NCBI GenBank assembly: GCA_947652115.1
Contig: OX393561.1
Span: forward strand, 31,669,287 to 31,733,286
From: Blastomussa wellsi
Taxonomy: Eukaryota; Cnidaria; Anthozoa; Scleractinia; Plerogyridae
Direction: 5' to 3'
DNA length: 64,000 nt
Below the pieces are notes generated by a model. The model saw only the letters and a program-made list of their open reading frames with translations. It was not told the origin of the DNA and made no database searches. Both the position numbers and the translations under genes were made by a program. This document shows positions 1 to 11,559 of this stretch, in pieces. Position 1 is the stretch's first letter. Every line of letters starts with the position of its first letter.

Positions 1-470
1 ATTGTCGTCAACTCCATTATTACCTATTGAACAAGAACATATAACTGAGTGGAATCGGCGTACCGGCGACAATATACCAGCATGGTCGGCATGTACCACG
101 CGGTTCGCTCAAAGGTAGACAACCAATGCTTTAGAAATGTACTTAAAATGCGTCCAAGTCAAAGATCTAAGTCAAGGGTCATCCTTCAGATCACTTACCA
201 AATATAATCTTTCAAAAACTCCCGGGAAAACTGGACAATAACAGCGCCAAAGACCATAGCTTTCCAATCGAGCCAATCGCAACCAGCACGATACAGGGTC
301 ATACAGGTCATACAGTGTCACGGTCGTCACGGATAAGAGCGCGAACACAGCAGACTTCCCGCTGGCAACATGTCACAGCGTCCTGCTGGCCATAGTGCGT
401 TACTATTTCCCTGATGCGTGACATGCAGTGAGTCTCGTCCGTGACAAAAAAAAGTCCAGAAACAACGCAT
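1..470. other. AT-rich flank, no gene recognised
   Basis: No ORF with family resemblance, splice-bounded exon or RNA gene is visible. The 118-codon minus-strand ORF that begins here runs into a degenerate ATCCG-rich repeat and looks like chance. Confidence 0.5.
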
Positions 471-668
471 TTCTGACGTTCGTTCAGATCCACGATCCAC
501 GATCCGAACTTCCTGACAAGAAAAATCCAAAATCCGGACCCAAATAATTGATCGAACCGCAACCGCTGCAATTTCAGGATCCGAAAATCCGTTAAAATTT
601 CGCTCTGAATCCGAAATCCGGGCAAAATAATTTGCAGAATCCGCCGATCCGTTGGCCTATTCACCCCC
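471..668 (+). repeat. ATCCG-doublet degenerate repeat, copy 1
   Basis: Dense in paired ATCCG/ATCC pentamers and ends in CTATTCACCCCCCT. The same ending and pentamer pattern recur at 13930-14400 and, on the other strand, at 44780-45205. This copy is the shortest and abuts the 1.76-kb duplicated unit directly. I see no protein-coding content. Confidence 0.6.
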
Positions 669-670
669 CT

Positions 671-2431
671 CTCAACAGTTGAGTACAGATTTGGAACTGC
701 GATGATCTTTCATCTGTTGAAATCTTTCTCCGCAGTACAAATATATGAGATTTCGTACATTCACTTTCACATTTGTGGTCATTTGTTGTTATTGAGTGAC
801 CAACTTCTGTTTTGAGCACTGTCGTGTATTGTTTTTATATAAACGTTTTAATACCAATATCTCCATAATAATAACATTATTAACTTTTTCAAATGCAAAC
901 CAATGACGGTCCATATTGGCTTGAGGTATTTATGAATCTATAATAATTTGTTTAGTTGCAGTTTAGGGAGAAACTAGTTCCAGAAAGGATCAGCCAGGAT
1001 CAGCCAGGATTCTCAGACAAGGGTAGGTTGCTGATTCTTGTCCACTACTTTTCAACGCCTTTGCATGTGTGTTATTCCCTAATTCCGTATTACAGCCATT
1101 TCCAGTATTACCTGTTTTGCAGTTCGCTTATAGATTTCCATTAACCCTTTTCGATAGCAAAATGTAGGACTACTATCAATATATTAGAAAGTACACAAGG
1201 GGTGTGAAAGTCGAAGAGACTTCAATAAGTCCTGTTTACCGAAACTAGATGGGAAAAAGAGTGGACAGCCGCTTTCTTTCAACCACCCGATCACGAAAGA
1301 GCCTGAAAGAGACAAGCCTCAGGTGCAGCACTAAACTAATAGTAGACGCCACGGCATCTGCACGCAGGCTAGAAAGAGGCAACCCATATTGAGGAGCATT
1401 GTAAACATTATAATAATAGAAAACCATTCTAGTTGAAACACAGTTGTCTCACGTTTTGGTAGCAAAGATGGTCTCTCCCCTTCAATTGTCATGCGAATCC
1501 ACCAAAAACCTCTCCACTGCCTCTCTGACCTCTATCATATTGGGATCACTAACTCTCTATTTCCATTCAACGCTGTGATAAACAACACAACTTCGCGACT
1601 CGTCTCTTCAGTTTCTGAAATCCGCTGTGTTTCAGTACTAACGGAAAATTGTCAAGTCGCTAGCCTGGTGTCACAGCACGTCAAAGATAGTTTCTATGCA
1701 CCGGACACTGAAAACCCTTCTCTTTTTTATATTTGTCAGCCTTAGAGGAAACTTCATGGAATGTAACTGCTGGCCCAAGTCGGATGTCTCGACTACAAAA
1801 GAGGTAATGTGTCAGTAATATGTTAAAAACGAGGGCAAGTGCTTCAGCACGGGTTCCAAACACCGAGAAACAGATGAATGCAAGAGGCCGAAGGCCGAGT
1901 GCTTTTATTGTTTCGAGGTGTTTGGAACCCGTGATGAAGCAGGAAGCCCGAGTTTTTGACATGTCGTCTCAAATTCATTAACTGTTCATGAACTCAACAG
2001 CCAATTAGTGATGGTCAGGGGATGATTCTTGAAACCCAATGAGATCAAAAACTTGTATTTTTAATGAGATTTTTAAATAATACAATTCGTGAATCGGAAA
2101 TAATGATAACAACAATTTGTAAAACACAGATAGAGTTGGATACCATGTACTATTCCATAAACGGTCTTCAGTCAGGGATATTTCCCTCACGACTTAAGTT
2201 TTTCTCCACTTCCATGGCAAATTTTCTACGCCAATAATTTAAACTCCACACATAACTATTTTTTAATACCTGAGTAGAGAGATCCGAAACCTTGTGTAAA
2301 ACAGGACTCCTGTCTCTAAAATGGAAACCTTTAAAGTGTATATGACATGAAAAATATTTTCTTCTTATTTGAAAGGCCTTTCAAAATTCAGAAGAATGGC
2401 GTGTTTCTTTTTTAAATATCTTTTTTCGTTT
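671..2431 (+). repeat. 1.76-kb direct duplication, copy 1
   Basis: This stretch is nearly identical by eye to 39781-42040 in the same orientation. It starts at the small palindrome CTCAACAGTTGAG and ends at TTTTTCGTTT. It has no long ORF and no obvious terminal inverted repeat; an internal foldback lies around 1838-1965. It lacks the 491-bp insertion present in the other copy. It could be a non-autonomous transposon or part of a segmental duplication; the sharp start at the same base in both copies favours a mobile unit. Confidence 0.8.
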
Positions 2432-3222
2432 GTACTTGTAAGATCTTGTAAAACCATCCACCGGTACATAATAAACGATCGTCCCCTTATATTGGACAAA
2501 CGAGGTTTAATTGTACACTTGGTACAATTTGGTATTGTCCTTATGTCTATGATAATACGTTATAATGAAAATAAACTAGTGGGATGATCTCAGATAGTGC
2601 AGAGTGTTATCTACAACTTAACATGCCGTGGCAAACGAGGACACATTGTTGCTCCTTTCGAGCAAACTGGAAAACAATTTTTGCAAACACAATGTTTCTG
2701 TTGCGCAGACGGGCAGACAGGGAAACATTTCTGTCTGTAACGTTTCTTCATTTGTCACGGCCTTTAGGATGGTCATCTACATAGGTGAGAGTACTCCTGC
2801 AGGCCTCCTGTAGTGACTTCGGTTATAATTATACTATTTGCTTTGCCAAATATGAGCAGACAGAAACTTAAGATATTTTGCTTACTTTTATACTTGACTT
2901 TCTCAAATATTTTTTTTAACACCCAATACACAACTTTGATTTCCAAGTGTAATATGTTTTGTTTAGGGCAGAGACTAGAGGGCTTTTCATGACATGTCAT
3001 TCCGGACACAAAAACGTAAAGACGCCACTTTCTCAACACAATTTCAAGTATATTTATCATACTCCTGATACTACAGTGACGTCTTCCACGGCAAGATAAT
3101 AATCGTTTCTCAGAAGCTTTAGTCAAGACAGCTTTTTAATTTCAACCTTGGGTTTGACGTCAATCTTTTTTTTTTAATTGCAATAAGGCATTCAGGCAGC
3201 AAACCATTCTTGTTCCCAGAGC
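2432..3222. other. Intergenic, nothing recognised
   Basis: AT-rich sequence. The ORFs of 60-117 codons are low-complexity or unsupported. I see no exon, RNA gene or TIR element. Confidence 0.45.
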
Positions 3223-3287
3223 GGGTGTCAGTAAAACGCGGGACCGGGCCGGGGCCCCGGCCCCGGCCCCGCGTTTTACTGACACCC
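3223..3287. repeat. Perfect 20-bp inverted repeat with GC-only loop
   Basis: Arms 3223-3242 and 3268-3287 are exact reverse complements (20 bp). The 25-nt loop is almost pure G/C and is self-complementary (GGGCC/GGCCC runs). It would form a very stable cruciform or RNA hairpin in an otherwise AT-rich region. Confidence 0.85.
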
Positions 3288-3350
3288 TCCCAGAGCCCTC
3301 GTTTCTTTGGGTTACGTGGTTAAAAGAAAACACGTGGCCCTGGGGACGAG
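3288..3350. repeat. Fragment of the CCCAGAGcC...GGGGACGAGgATG MITE family
   Basis: CCCAGAGCCCTCG at the left and CCCTGGGGACGAGGATGG at the right match the termini of the 9-bp-TSD MITEs at 4406-4659 and 37455-37765. This copy is internally deleted. Confidence 0.5.
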
Positions 3351-3371
3351 GATGGCAGCAAACGTGACTGT

Positions 3372-3480
3372 CAACGTTTGCAACTTGATACTTTTGTTTG
3401 TTTCTTGCAAACGTTTGTAACTTGATACTTTTGTTTTTCTCTCGCAAACGTATGTAACATGATACTTTTGATTCTCGAAA
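3372..3480 (+). repeat. About 37-bp tandem repeat, three units
   Basis: Three successive units of the form GCAAACGTTTGTAACTTGAT-ACTTTTG with drifting spacers; the last unit is the most diverged (GTATGTAACATGAT). Confidence 0.75.
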
Positions 3481-4396
3481 ACATATTAAAAGATGTGTTT
3501 CTTTTTCAAGGCCGGAAATAACTGGTAGAACGTTAAATATCTGATGTAAAAATTGAAAGAGAAAAATTTCGTTTCATTCAAAAAGCAATTTTTAATTGAA
3601 GTGATAAACAAGAACTAATTTAATTATCGAATAGTCACGGAATAGTACATTCATTTTCCGTTGCCGCCATTCTGTTAAAACCACTTAAAATGATCTAGGA
3701 AGCGTTTTAAAGAAAAATATTGAAGGTAAACAGCTTTGCTTGACCAAGAGTTTCCAGCACCGGTGAAAACTAAATACCTCAAACAATAATTAAATTTATT
3801 TGCGGTTCTCGGAAGGCGCCACGGAGTCTACTGCAATATTTGGGAACTTTTCATTGCTTCAAACTTGAAAAAAGTCTTATCCAAACATCAATGTTTTGAC
3901 TCTTCTTTTTCAGTGAACTATCCATTAATGCAAAAGATTAAACCCTGGCAGAGACTTAGCGGTAACGCAAGTTTTGGAGGCGCTTGGCAGTGTGCAACAA
4001 TACCTTCAAATTTAGCAAGTTTACCGTACTGTGACAAAGTCGGGGGAAAGCTTGAACAACGTTTGCACGTGTGTCCATTAAAAGGAGAAATAGACAAGAC
4101 GCTGGAGAGAAATAATACGCTTCTCTTTATTTGAACCCTGAAAAACACAATACTTTCAAAACTGCAGAAAAACTCTCAAATACACAGGCTTGGGTTATTC
4201 CACACAAAAGATATGCAACCACAATACTGAACATGATAAAAGTGTTGACACCCAAAATAAGTCAAAATATTCCTCCTACCCGACTGAAATCAGAGAGCAT
4301 TAAAACGAACGCGCCTTACACGTTCTGTTCGACAGCGAGGAAGAGTACAAGACGTTCTAGTGTGATTCCGTATTTGCGTAGTTTAACTTCCATCTT
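3481..4396. other. Intergenic, nothing recognised
   Basis: AT-rich with no supported exon. The 76- to 89-codon ORFs overlap on opposite strands and show no family resemblance. Confidence 0.4.
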
Positions 4397-4668
4397 GTAG
4401 TGTGCCATTCTCGTCCCCAGAGGCCGCGATTCGTTTGGTCAGCACCAAGGAATCGAGACCTCTGGCCACAACCAAATTGTGAGCATGCGTAGAGAACTCG
4501 TTTTGTAGCTTTCAGCCAATTAGATTTGTCAGATTTGATTTTGCGCAAGCGCAGAGTGATGGGAAGTCCGAAAATCACGGACTTCCGGTGTTGGACCTTC
4601 CCAGAGGTCGCGATTGTTGGTGCTGACCAAAAGGATCGCGGCCTCTGGGGACGAAAATGGTAGTGTGC
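4397..4668. mobile_element. MITE with 9-bp target duplication (MULE-like)
   Basis: The element proper is 4406-4659 (254 bp). Its imperfect TIRs of about 42 bp begin CATTCTCGTCCCCAGAGG and end CCTCTGGGGACGAAAATG. It is flanked on both sides by the identical 9-mer GTAGTGTGC (4397-4405 and 4660-4668). Long TIRs with 9-bp duplications are typical of Mutator-like elements, so a MULE-derived MITE is the best guess. It has no coding capacity. Relatives are at 37455-37765 and, as fragments, at 3288-3350 and 51149-51200. Confidence 0.85.
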
Positions 4669-5560
4669 AGAAATGTAACACAAACTAATCTTCTGCGCAT
4701 GCGTTGGGAGCAAATCGCTTGTTCTAGGAACTGTAAAGATAGTACCACAAGGCAAGTATGGTGTTTTCTTAAACATATATATACCTTTTGATGTTCAAGG
4801 AACAGTAGTGCAGATACCAGTGTTTTACGTGGTACAGTGCACACAGGTTCCTACTAGCCCCCCACCCCCTCCGCAAGACTAATTAATTAATTGGTATTAA
4901 TTAATTAAACAAACATTAAAGTTTACACATTGGCGCTTTAGACCTTTAGTGCCATAGTTCCTTAGTGCGTTAGAAGAGGACAGCCCACAACACATCATCC
5001 CAATAGTGCACTCTGCACTAAAAATATTGCAAATAGATCTCTGAAGTGAACGTACCTCTGCCAAATGTTGTTTAAGTAAAATTTATTCAGTTGGTGTGGT
5101 TCCTTTTCCACATTTCTACTTGCCTAACAGCCGCAAGATGGCAGGATTCGATGTCATGTGAGCACATTGAATTTTTTGTTCATTTTTTGACAGTCTGCCG
5201 AGAATCGAAAATAAGATCAGTTTATGGAAAAACATGTAGGGGTCACCGACCATTTAAGGGAGTTAACTACAAGCAAAGTTAACGCAACGTCTTCTGGCCC
5301 TTGTTTTTCGTCAGCGCGCGCGTTCGATGCATGACGTGGCGTGACATTGCATCACAAATTACGTGCGCAGAAACGATGCGCATAAATTAAACAATTAGCG
5401 TGAACGTCCTTAAACTACCTGACACGCATAAAGGCGATTTATGGATACATTTTCCTATTAACCGATTTTTTCCATTGTATTACAATTATCAAACCTATCT
5501 TGCAGTATTCAGAGAATTTAAGCAAACTCTATGTGGTTATAATTTTTGATGAAATTTCGA
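4669..5560. other. Intergenic, AT-rich
   Basis: Contains a TTAATTAA-rich palindromic patch around 4878-4908 and no recognisable gene. Confidence 0.4.
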
Positions 5561-5566
5561 ATGCAC

Positions 5567-5640
5567 CCTGCGTGGCGTAATGGACATCGTGGTCGCTTTT
5601 TATTCCAGGCAGACGAAGGTTCGATTACAGCTCGGGACCT
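5567..5640 (+). repeat. Degraded tRNA-like sequence (SINE head or tRNA pseudogene)
   Basis: An A-box-like TGGCGTAATGGACATCG is followed about 35 nt later by a B-box-like GGTTCGATTACA, then a T-rich run. The acceptor and T stems do not pair well, so this is not a functional tRNA. It may be a SINE promoter or a decayed tRNA. Confidence 0.4.
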
Positions 5641-7016
5641 TTTTTCTTTTTTGCCTGTTTGTAACCCTGAAAAGCTCAATTTTTTTAGGCAAGGCAAGAT
5701 AAACGAAATAGCTACGTTTTTTGGAAACTTTCCTACGGTCGCTAATTGCATTTGTCTTGCGAACATACAGCCAAGCTCAACGGATTTCGTTTTTTATGAA
5801 TAAATGAAATACCACCAACAGCCAAAAAATATCGTCTTAAACCGGCATTATGCCGTATTATCGATTTGCTGAAATTCGCAAAATCAGAATTTTAATATTT
5901 TATTTTCTCCCGAGTTAACTGTAATGCAAACAGTTATATCAAGGATCCAACACGAGATTTACATCTAATCCAATCTCCGAAAAAAGGTGTCATACGTCTT
6001 CACGAAATTAGCCAAACTTTAACTGAAACACAACGAAAAAGGTTAAGTTTCGTTACGGCTCAAGAGAATGGTAATGAAACGATTCTCTCCCTTTTTGAAT
6101 TGTCAAAGGAACTCTGTCACGAAAAACACTTTAAAAATTTTAGAGCCCAAAGACGTATTTACACCAATGGAAGCCGACTGTAATAGTGGTCCAGCTTTGG
6201 ACAAAAAACATTATACCAGTCTACATGTATTAGCCATTTTCTGAAAGAGCAGAGGATTGGGTACAAATGCCTAAAATCGTTTAGGTTGGAAAGTGAATCC
6301 CACCACATTAAATTTGAGCGAGATTGGAGAAAAGGGAAGGCAATGGTGGGTTTTTAAAATCTCTCAAACAATCGCCCAAGTATGTACTGAAGGGACACCT
6401 GTCCCTCCAACCATACAAAGGTCTCTTAAATGATATATAGATTTGGCCAAGCCTGAAAGCGAAGCTCCGTATTTTTTTGCTGGTTCTTAATAATTTGTGA
6501 AGATGCCTTCAGTAAAAATACTAGCGTGCGCAACTACTCAAGAAAGATTCCACAGCCGAAATAAATCACAATAATTAAACGTCAACTCCACCTCCAGAGA
6601 TTACGCTGAAAATTAATGGGATATCGATGAGTTCTAAACGTGAGTCCGCGATATAGTCATGTGATACTGTTCAACGGACGCCTTCTTTTGACAGCTGTCA
6701 ATTGTCCATAGCAATGATGCCTAATACCAAAGACGTTCACCTTACTAGATCAAGTGTGGTGGAGCCACGTCATACGTAAGTACGTACGTTGCACATGCCC
6801 GCGAGTCGTGCCGCTTGCCATTTTGACCATGAAAAATGAGAGGCATGGTTCTCCTGTTTGTACTTTGTATGCGTGCATGGTTATCCAATCTCTATGGGTA
6901 TGGTCCATCAGCTAGGGAGGTTGCATGGCTCATTTGCGGGGAACAAAGAAACTTGTGGAATCTTAACCTTTAACTACAAAGCAAAATGAAAATGCATGAT
7001 AGCAAGGATAGAACGG
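5641..7016. other. Intergenic, nothing recognised
   Basis: About 1.4 kb with no long ORF, no TIR pair and no exon that I can support. Confidence 0.4.
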
Positions 7017-7176
7017 TAGCCTGTGTAGCTGGCGGTTAATTTTGGTAGAGCGCTCGATCGATCGAACAAAAACAGTGAAAGCCGCGAAACTAGATAGTGC
7101 CCTCTCAGTTTCGCGGCTTTCACTGCTTGTTTTGATCGAGCGCGCAACCAAAATAAACCGCCAGCTATGCAGCCTA
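7017..7176. mobile_element. Foldback MITE with 9-bp (up to 13-bp) target duplication
   Basis: A 160-bp near-palindrome. The left half carries TAGCTGGCGGTTAATTTTGG and GTGAAAGCCGCGAAAC; the right half repeats both in reverse. ATAGAACGG occurs immediately on both sides (7008-7016 and 7177-7185), with four further matching bases that may belong to the TIR. It is non-coding. Confidence 0.8.
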
Positions 7177-7189
7177 ATAGAACGGTAGC

Positions 7190-7600
7190 TTTCACCTTGT
7201 AATTCAAATTGTAAATTTTCTCACATATTGTTCTTTTGCCCGCCATCTTGGAACGAAAAAATCTTTTTTTATTTATGCTGGGACAAATATTTAGAATTAC
7301 GTATCTGAGATATAACTTTATCATATTTACTGTTATAAAATCTCTATTGATGTCATAAGCAAAGTCGCATACGGCCGCCATTTTGTTTCCTAGATTGAAT
7401 ATGTATTCAACGGCCATCTCAATCTGAATTATCATTAAGACGCTCCACTTTACAATGCTAACTACTTTTTTTCTGTTCGCCATTCCTAGTAACCCACACA
7501 GGTGAACGACATACCCGTATTAGCCCTCTACATCTTCCAAGTCACTATCTCCACTCTCATACTGAACACCATCATCAGCCGCCATATTCTCACAGTGGAT
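7190..7600. other. Intergenic, nothing recognised
   Basis: The 169-codon minus-strand ORF over this stretch runs into the MITE and has no recognisable motif. I treat it as spurious. Confidence 0.4.
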
Positions 7601-7609
7601 ACTGTGAGA

Positions 7610-8215
7610 TACTGCGCATGTCAGTGCATTTCAGGCCCGCCTTCAGGCAGCAGCATTTGTCAACCGTGCATACTCTCAGGAAAGTAGTTCCAGGAAAGTA
7701 GTTCCAGAACCTCTTTGGGAGCTGGTTTTGATCGAAGCCATAGAAATTCTACCACTTTGGAGGTATTCTCTATTTTTCAGCCGTGCCCATGAGGGGAAGG
7801 AATTACGGAAGAGGATCGATGGCCCTTCTCCTGACTGCTACTTGGTAGTTTGATCTTGTAATGTGAAGTCGCAGTGCTGACTGGCATGGCGGCAGAGCTT
7901 CAAGCTCGACCTTTCCTCCTCTAGCGCAATGAATCTCGTAACGCAGCACGTCCACACTCTTGGACTTCTTACCGTACAGCTCACACACGAGTGCTTCCAT
8001 ATATCCCTAAGGGTCTCCTCAAATACTGCCCACTCCTCCCCGATACTTGCCATAGCCCGAATGTACCTTTCATTGCGTTGGAGAAGTTTGACTGCTTTCC
8101 ACTTCCCTTTACCAGAAAAGGAAGAGACTGTATCACAACCAGGACATTCACGAAGCAGTGCTTGTCGATTCGTGGGTGGAGTCTCAGCTTCTCCAAGCTG
8201 TTTACAACCAAACAA
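7610..8215 (-). pseudogene. Decayed repeat ORF with GCDTVS-GKGK signature
   Basis: Read on the minus strand, one frame from 8215 gives CPGCDTVSSFSGKGKWKA and, further on, an EEWAVFEETLRDI stretch. Near 8000 the reading shifts frame to EALVCELYGKKSKSVDVLRY and then LPPCQSALRLHITRSNYQVA. Below 7800 further out-of-frame blocks read GHGWKIEN, KPAPKEVLELLS and a Cys-rich end with LKCTDM. I recall this domain string from a protein family repeated in cnidarian genomes, probably transposon-derived; its biochemical role is unknown to me. At least two frameshifts make this copy a pseudogene. Confidence 0.65.
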
Positions 8216-8289
8216 AATACTATAATTCTGGCCTTTGCGCCTTGTCCCTTCTTAATGAAGCGCTTCCCAGGGTTTTGGCTGTATCTTAA

Positions 8290-8420
8290 ATAGGTGTGTG
8301 CCGCGAAGTTTCTTAAACCCTAACCCGATAGGGTAGTAAAGTGATTACGTCACAAAAACTAAATTTATTAAATTATGGGATTTGCTGACATATTCTGAAA
8401 GAACATGATGAAGAATGCCT
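8290..8420 (+). repeat. Unnamed repeat family, copy A, left half (split by the LINE)
   Basis: Carries the block AATTATGGGATTTGCTGACA and ends AAGAATGCCT at the LINE insertion point. The other half resumes at 11560. A related copy lies at 11850-12285 and an inverted arm at 12286-12432. Confidence 0.7.
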
Positions 8421-8431
8421 TACTTACTTAC

Positions 8432-10168
8432 TTAATCCTCTTCGTGCTCGGTAGCACATAAGGCCGACACCAACGAAGAAAAGTACTGCCTGTCAGATGC
8501 CCAAAGCTGGACCTGGTTCCAACTCCAGCCAACCTCTTTCATTTCTTTCTCTACTGATCTTCTCAATGTTAATTTGGGCCGACCTCTTTTCCTCTTTCCT
8601 GCAGGAGTCCATCTCATAGCAACCCGGGGGATAGCGTTCAGGGCCATTCTGTTAATGTGTCCTATCCAGCGCCATCTCCTCTTTTTAATCTCAACTGATA
8701 GTGGTGTTGTATTTGTTCTACGATAAAGTTCTTTGTTGGAGATGGTTTTTGGCCAAAAAATCTTGAGTATTCTCCTTAGACATCTTGTTTGGAATACATC
8801 TATCTTGTGGCATATGGATTGTGAGACCTTCCAGGACTCTGCACCATATAGAAGGACTCCAAGGACATTGCTCTTGAAGATCTTCAGCTTGGTTTCGGTG
8901 CTAATCGTTGTAGACTTCCAGATGTTCCGAAGTATCGCAAATGCCCCTCTTGCCTTGGATAGTCTGTGTAGGACATCCATTTCAGAATTTCCATCAGTTG
9001 TTATCTTACTGCCCAGATAGACAAATTCTTGAACTTCTTCGATGTTATTGTTATCGATGGTAAGCTGTTTATCCAATATTGCATTGATCTTCATTAGTTT
9101 GGTTTTCTCTGTATTGATGTTAAGACCAACCTGTCTGCCTATTGTGGCCACGTCGTTAGTTTTACTCTGGATGTCTTGATGACGATGACCAAGCAACACA
9201 ATGTCATCTGCAAAGTCTAGATCTTCAAGGGTGTCCCTTAGGGTCCATGTTATTCCCCTTCTGCCATTCACGGTTGCTCTTTCCATAAGCCAGTCTATAC
9301 AAAGAGAGAAGAGCAAAGGAGAGAGCACGCAGCCTTGTTTTACCCCTGTCCGTATGGCAAAGTCTTCGGTCAGATCTTTTCCACAGATAACTCTTGCACT
9401 AAAACCATTGTAAAGCATTTTTATGATGGACACAAGCTTGTCTGGGATCCCATAATGACCGAGGATCCTCCAAAGGGTTGGGCGGTTAACACTATCAAAG
9501 GCTTTGGCAAAGTCAATAAAGTTAGCGCATACTGTGGATGACCACTCATTACTCTGCTCCACAATTTGTCGAAGGGTGAAGATTTGGTCGACACATCCTC
9601 TTCCCTTCCTGAACCCTGCTTGTTCTTTCCTAATAAGAGGGTCAACTGCTGCGGTAAGCCTATTGAGGACTACTCGACTAAGAACTTTGTATGTGACCGA
9701 CAACAACATTATTCCCCTCCAATTGTTACAATTGGTTAGATCGCCCTTCTTGGGGAGTTTAACAATAAGACCAGTTTTCCAGGGCAAGGGTGCTTCTTCC
9801 GATTCCCAGATGTTATGTAGAATGTCAGTGAGCAATGTCGCTGTAATCTGTTCATCTGCCTTCAGCATCTCTGCATATATCTGGTCTATACCAGGTGTTT
9901 TCCCATCGTTTAACGCCATTATTGCCCTCTTGACTTCTTCGACATTTGGTGGGTCTGTATCTATGTCAAGAAATTCTGATGATGGTGTAATAATTGCCGC
10001 TGCCTCAGGATCATCTCGATTCAGCACGCGCTCAAAGTGTTCCTTCCAGCATCTCAGCTTATCCTCGACATTTGAGATCCTGTTCCCTCGTTGATCTTTT
10101 ACAGGCATATCTGTTGATTGGAAGCCTGTCTTTGTCAACGACTTTGTTAGTTTGTACAGAGTCCCCAT
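8432..10168 (-). pseudogene. LINE reverse transcriptase, C-terminal part of the interrupted ORF
   Basis: A 578-codon open frame. It has the RT motifs in order: A (ANFIDFAKAFDSVN), B (TGVKQGCVLSPLLFSL), C with the catalytic FADD (LDFADDIVLLG), then NTEKTKLM and FVYLGSKI. The C-terminal tail has WRWIGHINRM and KRKRGRPKLTLRRSVEKE, usual for this group. The stop codon lies in the first TAAG of the tail. It is in frame with the endonuclease ORF; only the TAA at 10172-10174 and one Asp codon separate them, so the ATG at 10168 is probably just an internal Met. All catalytic residues I can check are present. I class it as a pseudogene because the polyprotein is interrupted, although stop-codon readthrough cannot be excluded. 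Confidence 0.88.
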
Positions 10169-10171
10169 GTC

Positions 10172-11539
10172 TTACTTTGAAGCTGCTGCCTCCGCTTCCT
10201 CTGCTATCTTTTCGATGTGCCTCTTCTTGTCTGCCCTGGTACTCTTCTTAACCTCCTTATCTAGGGTGCCATAAGACTCTTTCAATTGTGCTTTCAGTCT
10301 GGCAGATCTGGTGGAAAGGATCTTTCTTTTCTTCTCTTTTCTAACATCAATTTTCTTCCATGTATCCGTTGTAATCCATTCTTCTTTCTTCCTCCTCCTT
10401 GGGCCCAGTACTTTCTTTCCTGCCTCCACCAGGGTTTGATTGAATTGATACAGGTCCATTTCCTGTTGGTCTAGTAAGACCGCAAACCTATTCCTGATCT
10501 CTGTTTGGTAAGTCTTCCGTACATTTGGGTCTTTTAACTTTCCCACATCCAAGGGCGGTGCTCTCTGATCCTTCTTTGCTACTCTACGTAGTTTGAGTTT
10601 TACTTTGGCTATGATGAGAGCATGATCACTTCCGACATCTGCTCCTCGTTTGGCCCTTACATCCTGTAGACTGCCCCTCCATCTGTTGTTAATAATGATG
10701 TGATCAATTTGGTTTTGTGTGTGCCCATCTGGGGAGCACCATGTTACTTTGTGGATGTTCTTATGTTCGAAGATCGTCCCTCCAATTACCAGTTTGTTTT
10801 CCTGACAGAATGATGTTAATCTGTCCCCATTGCCATTAGCAACCCCTAATCCTTGCCTTCCCATGGTGTTTTCTTTCCCTTGATTGTCTATTCCTACTTT
10901 TGCATTTAGGTCGCCCATGATGAGTAGTACATCGTGGGTTGGTGTTTCATCCACTGCTGCTTGCAGCTCATCATAAAAGGTGTCTTTCTCTTCATCTTCT
11001 GCGTCTTCAGTTGGTGCATAGCAGACAATGACACTAAGCTTTGCAAACTTCGAGTTATACCTGGCTTTAATGATTCTCTCACTGATGGGTTTCCATTCTA
11101 ACAAACTTTTGTGGACTTCCCTGGTGGTGATGATCCCCACACCTCTACTATGATGATCATCGGCTCTTCCCGAGTAGAGTATGTGGTGTCCAGATAGTAG
11201 TTTCTGTGATCCACTTCCTGTCCATCTTGTTTCACTCACACCTAATAGCTCGATCTTGTAGCTTTGCATCTCTTTGATGACTTGTGCAAGTTTCCCTGTC
11301 TGGTAGAGGGTCCGCACATTCCAGCAGCCCACTCTACACGTTGTTTTTGGTCGGAGCATATCCACTTTCGAGATGTTAGCGTCCTTTCGGTTTTGGCTAT
11401 CGTCTGTCATAGGTCCAGTTTCCTGGCTAGCTTTTATCCTCCTACCAGCATTTTGTTCATTGGTTCCGGTTTCTGTAGCATGCGGGTTTTTTACGTGGCA
11501 GGGTCGCTGGCCTTGCGCACAACCCTCCTCCTTTCGCAT
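10172..11539 (-). pseudogene. LINE APE-type endonuclease, N-terminal part of the interrupted ORF
   Basis: 456 codons counting the stop, from the first ATG inside the element (11537-11539). The open frame extends a few codons upstream into flanking DNA, but only through a TTG. Endonuclease motifs are in order: VGCWNVRTL, the catalytic Glu in LGVSETRW, YAPTE, LIMGDLNAKVG, QIDHIIINN and the SDHALI His. The protein nicks target DNA to prime reverse transcription. It ends in a basic, coiled region rich in Lys and Glu, then the in-frame TAA at 10172-10174. Changing only that codon class would leave about 1,035 codons, the usual size of an RTE-type single ORF. Confidence 0.88.
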
Positions 11540-11559
11540 CCTGGGCTTGGGACCAGGCA

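Noticed and set aside
956..1144. 62-codon ORF also present in the second copy (40066-40254)
   Set aside because: Conserved only because the whole 1.76-kb unit is duplicated; no coding signature or family match.
7803..8293. Plus-strand ORFs of 98 and 100 codons
   Set aside because: Shadows of the minus-strand GCDTVS pseudogene.
9504..10094. 196-codon plus-strand ORF and neighbours
   Set aside because: Antisense shadows of the LINE reverse transcriptase.
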